From the NCBI GenBank assembly GCA_905233835.1, contig CAJOGB010000066.1:4404-13089 (forward strand): DNA of 8,686 bases. Reading direction: 5' to 3'. The position numbers and the translations under genes were made by a program. The notes beneath the pieces are model-generated. The model saw only the letters and a list, made by a program, of their open reading frames with translations, was not told where the DNA came from and did no database searches. Below are positions 6,088 through 8,686 of the stretch, in pieces (within the stretch, counting starts at the first letter, position 1; every line of letters begins with the position of its first letter). The stretch is from an uncultured Lachnospiraceae bacterium. Lineage in GTDB: Bacteria > Bacillota > Clostridia > Lachnospirales > Lachnospiraceae.

Positions 6088-7242
6088 CTATTTTAACAAT
6101 GCTCCGGAAATAACCATTCTCTGTACTTCGGATGTACCTTCGTAAATCTCGGTAATCTTTGCATCACGCATCATGCGCTCAACATCGTACTCTCTGGTAT
6201 AACCATATCCACCATGTAACTGAACTGCCCTTGTGGTAACTGCCATAGCGGCTTCTGCCGCAAAAAGTTTCGCCTGTGCAGCTTCTACGGAATAAACCTT
6301 CTGAGTCTGTTTTGCCATAGCAGCTTTGTAAACAAGCATCTTAGCAGCTTCCATACGTGTTGCCATATCAGCAAGCTGGAACTGTGTATTCTGGAACGCA
6401 CCGATTGGACGACCAAACTGTTTTCTTTCTTTTACGAAATTGATGGTAGCTTCTAAAGCGCCTTCACCGATTCCAAGAGCCTGAGTAGCGATACCGATAC
6501 GACCGCCGTCTAAGGTATGCATTGCCATACCAAAGCCCTTTCCTCTGGTTCCAAGTAAGTTTTCCTTCGGAATTCTGCAGTCTTCGAAAATTAATTCGTA
6601 GGTAGCAGATCCGCGGATACCCATCTTCTTTTCTTTTGTTCCGAAAGAAAATCCCGGGGTACCTTTTTCTACAATAAATGCTGAGAAACGTTTATTCTTA
6701 CGTCCCTTTGCATCTTCAAGAACGTCAGTTACCGCAAATACAATATAGATATCTGCATATTTACCGTTTGTGATAAAACACTTAGATCCGTTTAATACCC
6801 AAGAATCTCCGTCTTCTACGGCCTTGGTCTGAGCACCCTGAGCATCTGTACCGGCACCCGGCTCGGTAAGTGCGAAAGCTCCAAGCTTTTCGCCCTTTGC
6901 CAAAGGTACTAAGTATTTCTGCTTCTGCTCTTCTGTTCCGTAAGTAAGAATCGGATCACAGCAAAGTGAAGTATGAGCAGAAACGATAACGCCTGTGGTA
7001 CCGCAAACTTTTGAAAGCTCTTCTACGCAAAGAACATAAGTCAAAATATCGCAGCCCTGTCCGCCATACTCCTTCGGAATCGGAATTCCCATGAATCCAA
7101 GCTTTTGCATTTTCTTTACTGTCTCTTCAGGGAACTGCTCCAACTCGTCAGTTTCCTGAGCCAATGGCTTTACTTCCTTCTCTGCGAAATCCGCAAAAAG
7201 CTGGCGCGCCATCTCATGTTTTTTATCTAATGTAAAATCCAT
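6088..7242 (-). CDS. bcd: Butyryl-CoA dehydrogenase (short-chain acyl-CoA dehydrogenase)
   Basis: This 384-residue FAD enzyme reduces crotonyl-CoA to butyryl-CoA with electrons from EtfAB. The three-domain acyl-CoA dehydrogenase layout is complete: an N-terminal helical domain (1-120), a beta domain carrying the first signature GAFALTEPGAGTD (121-133) and the flavin-contact stretch WVLNGSKCFITNG (148-160), and a C-terminal helical domain with ERKQFGRPIGAFQ (272-284) and QLHGGYGYTREYDVERMMRD (341-360). The catalytic base is Glu368 in YEGTSEVQ, the place expected for short-chain enzymes such as the Megasphaera one (Glu367). Context with hbd, thl, etfB and etfA makes butyryl-CoA the likely substrate rather than another short acyl-CoA. 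It starts 15 nt after hbd, with GGAAGGAG touching the hbd stop. Confidence 0.96.
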   Translation of the reverse strand: MDFTLDKKHEMARQLFADFAEKEVKPLAQETDELEQFPEETVKKMQKLGFMGIPIPKEYGGQGCDILTYVLCVEELSKVCGTTGVIVSAHTSLCCDPILTYGTEEQKQKYLVPLAKGEKLGAFALTEPGAGTDAQGAQTKAVEDGDSWVLNGSKCFITNGKYADIYIVFAVTDVLEDAKGRKNKRFSAFIVEKGTPGFSFGTKEKKMGIRGSATYELIFEDCRIPKENLLGTRGKGFGMAMHTLDGGRIGIATQALGIGEGALEATINFVKERKQFGRPIGAFQNTQFQLADMATRMEAAKMLVYKAAMAKQTQKVYSVEAAQAKLFAAEAAMAVTTRAVQLHGGYGYTREYDVERMMRDAKITEIYEGTSEVQRMVISGALLK

Positions 7243-7257
7243 GTGTATTCTCCTTCC

Positions 7258-8130
7258 TTATTTCGCATCCATCGGTGTCTTTGTTCTGTCAGGATTGTAA
7301 ATGTAGAATCCCTTTCCGCTCTTAACACCTAAGTTTCCACCGCGAACCATCTTACGAAGAAGTGGGCACGCACGATATTTAGAATCTCCCGTTTCGTTGT
7401 AAAGTACATCCATGATTGCAAGGCAAATATCCAAACCAATGAAGTCTCCCAATTCCAAAGGTCCCATCGGATGATTTGCACCAAGCTTCATAGCTGTATC
7501 GATACCTTCTACATCAGAAACACCTTCCATCTTGATGAATGCTGCTTCGTTGATTAAAGGAATCAGGATTCTGTTAACAACAAAGCCGGCTGCTTCATTT
7601 ACCTGTACCGGTGTCTTTCCGATTTCCTCAGAAATCTTCTTAATGGTATCAACCGTTTCCTGTGGTGTATTTACACCTGCGATTACTTCGATTAATTTCA
7701 TACGGTCTGCAGGATTGAAGAAGTGCATACCGATCATTGGACGCTTCAAGCCGTTTCCGATTTCTGTAATTGATAAAGAAGAAGTATTGGAAGCAAAAAC
7801 ACAAGAATCCTTGCAGATCTCATCCAACTCTTTAAATGTGGTCTTCTTTACTTCCATGTTTTCGAATGCTGCCTCAACAATAAGATCCGCATCCTTGCAA
7901 AGATCTTCCTTTAATCCCGGAGTGATCTTAGCTAAAATCGCATCTACTGCTGACTGCTCCATTTTTCCTTTTTCTACCAAACGAGCATAGCCCTTAGCGA
8001 TTTTGTCTTTACCGCCGTCAGCCCATTCCTGCTTAATATCACAAAGATATACTTCATAACCTTCTGTCTGAGCAAATGCCTTAGCAATGCCCTGTCCCAT
8101 GGTGCCCGCACCAATAACGCCAACTTTCAT
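7258..8130 (-). CDS. hbd: 3-hydroxybutyryl-CoA dehydrogenase
   Basis: This enzyme reduces acetoacetyl-CoA to (S)-3-hydroxybutyryl-CoA with NAD(P)H. It is 290 residues from the preferred start. The N-terminal Rossmann fold has GAGTMGQG (7-14) and an acidic Asp31 at the end of the second strand, which favours NADH. Active-site landmarks are SNTSS (114-118), HFFNPADRMKLIEVI (136-150) with the catalytic His136 and Glu148, and NEAAGFVVNRIL (178-189) with Asn186. The C-terminal dimerisation domain ends in the usual LGVKSGKGFYIY (267-278). A start 6 nt earlier (ATG at 8136) is open but lies 1 nt from the AGGAGG site, too close for initiation; the ATG at 8130 has the proper 7-nt spacing. The gene begins 39 nt after thl, with no crotonase gene between. 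Confidence 0.96.
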   Translation of the reverse strand: MKVGVIGAGTMGQGIAKAFAQTEGYEVYLCDIKQEWADGGKDKIAKGYARLVEKGKMEQSAVDAILAKITPGLKEDLCKDADLIVEAAFENMEVKKTTFKELDEICKDSCVFASNTSSLSITEIGNGLKRPMIGMHFFNPADRMKLIEVIAGVNTPQETVDTIKKISEEIGKTPVQVNEAAGFVVNRILIPLINEAAFIKMEGVSDVEGIDTAMKLGANHPMGPLELGDFIGLDICLAIMDVLYNETGDSKYRACPLLRKMVRGGNLGVKSGKGFYIYNPDRTKTPMDAK

Positions 8131-8137
8131 TTTCATT

Positions 8138-8143
8138 CCTCCT
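8138..8143 (-). promoter_or_regulatory. Ribosome binding site deciding the hbd start
   Basis: Minus-strand AGGAGG is followed by two in-frame ATGs: one after 1 nt (8136) and one after 7 nt (8130). Normal Shine-Dalgarno spacing selects the second, so the protein begins MKVGVIGAG, as dehydrogenases of this family usually do. Confidence 0.75.
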
Positions 8144-8169
8144 AAAAAGTATTTATAAACCGAGACAAG

Positions 8170-8686
8170 TTAATCACGCTCAACGATGGTTGCACATCCC
8201 ATACCACCACCGATGCAAAGTGTTGCTAATCCCTTCTTTGCTCCGCTCTTTTGCATTTCATGAAGAAGTGTAACAAGGATACGGCATCCGGAAGCTCCAA
8301 CCGGATGTCCGAGTGCGATTGCACCACCATTTGGATTCAACTGCTTTTCAACATCGATGCCCAAGTCTTTTCCGACTGCTACTGACTGAGCAGCGAAAGC
8401 TTCGTTTGCTTCGATGATATCGAAATCGGAAATCTTCATTCCTGTCTTAGCCATTACTTTGTTAACAGCTGCTACAGGTCCGATACCCATAACTTCCGGA
8501 CGAACACCTGCAAGTGCGCCTGCTACGAAAGTAGCCATCGGAGTAACACCTAACTCTTTTGCTTTTTCTTCAGACATAACAACGATTGCTGCTGCACCGT
8601 CGTTGATTCCTGATGCATTACCTGCGGTAACAAAACCATCTTTGTTAATCGGTCTCATACTTGCAAGTTTTTGAAGAGTAACATCA
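8170..8686 (-). CDS. thl: Acetyl-CoA acetyltransferase (thiolase), C-terminal part, cut by window edge
   Basis: This enzyme condenses two acetyl-CoA to acetoacetyl-CoA, the first step toward butyrate. The visible 171 residues start in frame at the window edge with DVTLQKLASMRP, so the ATG at 8658 is an internal Met and not the start. The C-terminal thiolase motifs are complete: VTAGNASGINDGAAA (21-35), NEAFAAQ (95-101), the signature NPNGGAIALGHPVGASGCRI with the active-site His, and CIGGGMG with the catalytic Cys near the end. The N-terminal half with the nucleophilic Cys (near residue 89 in family members) lies outside the window. It is the most upstream visible gene of the butyrate operon, so the operon promoter must lie beyond the right edge. 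Confidence 0.96.
   Translation of the reverse strand, partial: DVTLQKLASMRPINKDGFVTAGNASGINDGAAAIVVMSEEKAKELGVTPMATFVAGALAGVRPEVMGIGPVAAVNKVMAKTGMKISDFDIIEANEAFAAQSVAVGKDLGIDVEKQLNPNGGAIALGHPVGASGCRILVTLLHEMQKSGAKKGLATLCIGGGMGCATIVERD

Noticed and set aside
8170..8658. Thiolase starting at the ATG at 8658
   Set aside because: The reading frame continues upstream to the window edge with typical thiolase sequence before that Met, so it is internal and the gene is truncated by the window.

Overview
The window reads as a chromosomal stretch of a butyrate-forming member of the Clostridia, most likely a Lachnospiraceae relative of Butyrivibrio or Roseburia. This is inferred from gene content and protein style, not from a database match. 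Every convincing gene lies on the minus strand, so transcription runs from high to low coordinates. Purine-rich Shine-Dalgarno sites of the GGAGG type precede most genes. I see no tRNA, rRNA, CRISPR array, insertion sequence or prophage gene.

Region A (8686 to 4150) is the central butyrate operon: the C-terminal part of thiolase (thl, cut by the window edge), 3-hydroxybutyryl-CoA dehydrogenase (hbd), butyryl-CoA dehydrogenase (bcd), etfB and etfA. Gaps are 12 to 39 nt. A strong intrinsic terminator at 4150-4185, preceded in the transcript by an extra A/T-rich hairpin, closes the operon. The enzymes condense two acetyl-CoA, reduce acetoacetyl-CoA, and reduce crotonyl-CoA through Bcd-EtfAB, which in clostridia bifurcates electrons from NADH to crotonyl-CoA and ferredoxin. 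No crotonase (crt) gene lies between thl and hbd or anywhere else in the window, so the dehydration step must be encoded elsewhere.

Region B (4124 to 1391) is a two-gene unit with its own promoter-like sequence and a terminator at 1391-1426. It encodes an SPFH-domain protein with a C-terminal SHOCT segment (YdjI-like) and, 12 nt downstream, a membrane protein with N-terminal zinc ribbons (YdjG-like). In Bacillus subtilis such proteins work with PspA in a membrane-stress complex; no pspA or ydjH is present here. The first zinc ribbon lacks its fourth cysteine.

Region C (1364 to 1) holds a metal-type ABC-transporter substrate-binding lipoprotein with a TTG start, a glutamate-rich loop in place of the usual histidine-rich one, and an altered third metal-ligand motif. 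It overlaps by 11 nt the start of a C39-like cysteine-peptidase-fold protein that runs off the left edge. No permease or ATPase gene is adjacent within the window. This pair is the least understood part. The window has no gene-free stretch above 300 bases; the longest gap (4057-4235) holds the operon terminator and the promoter-like site.
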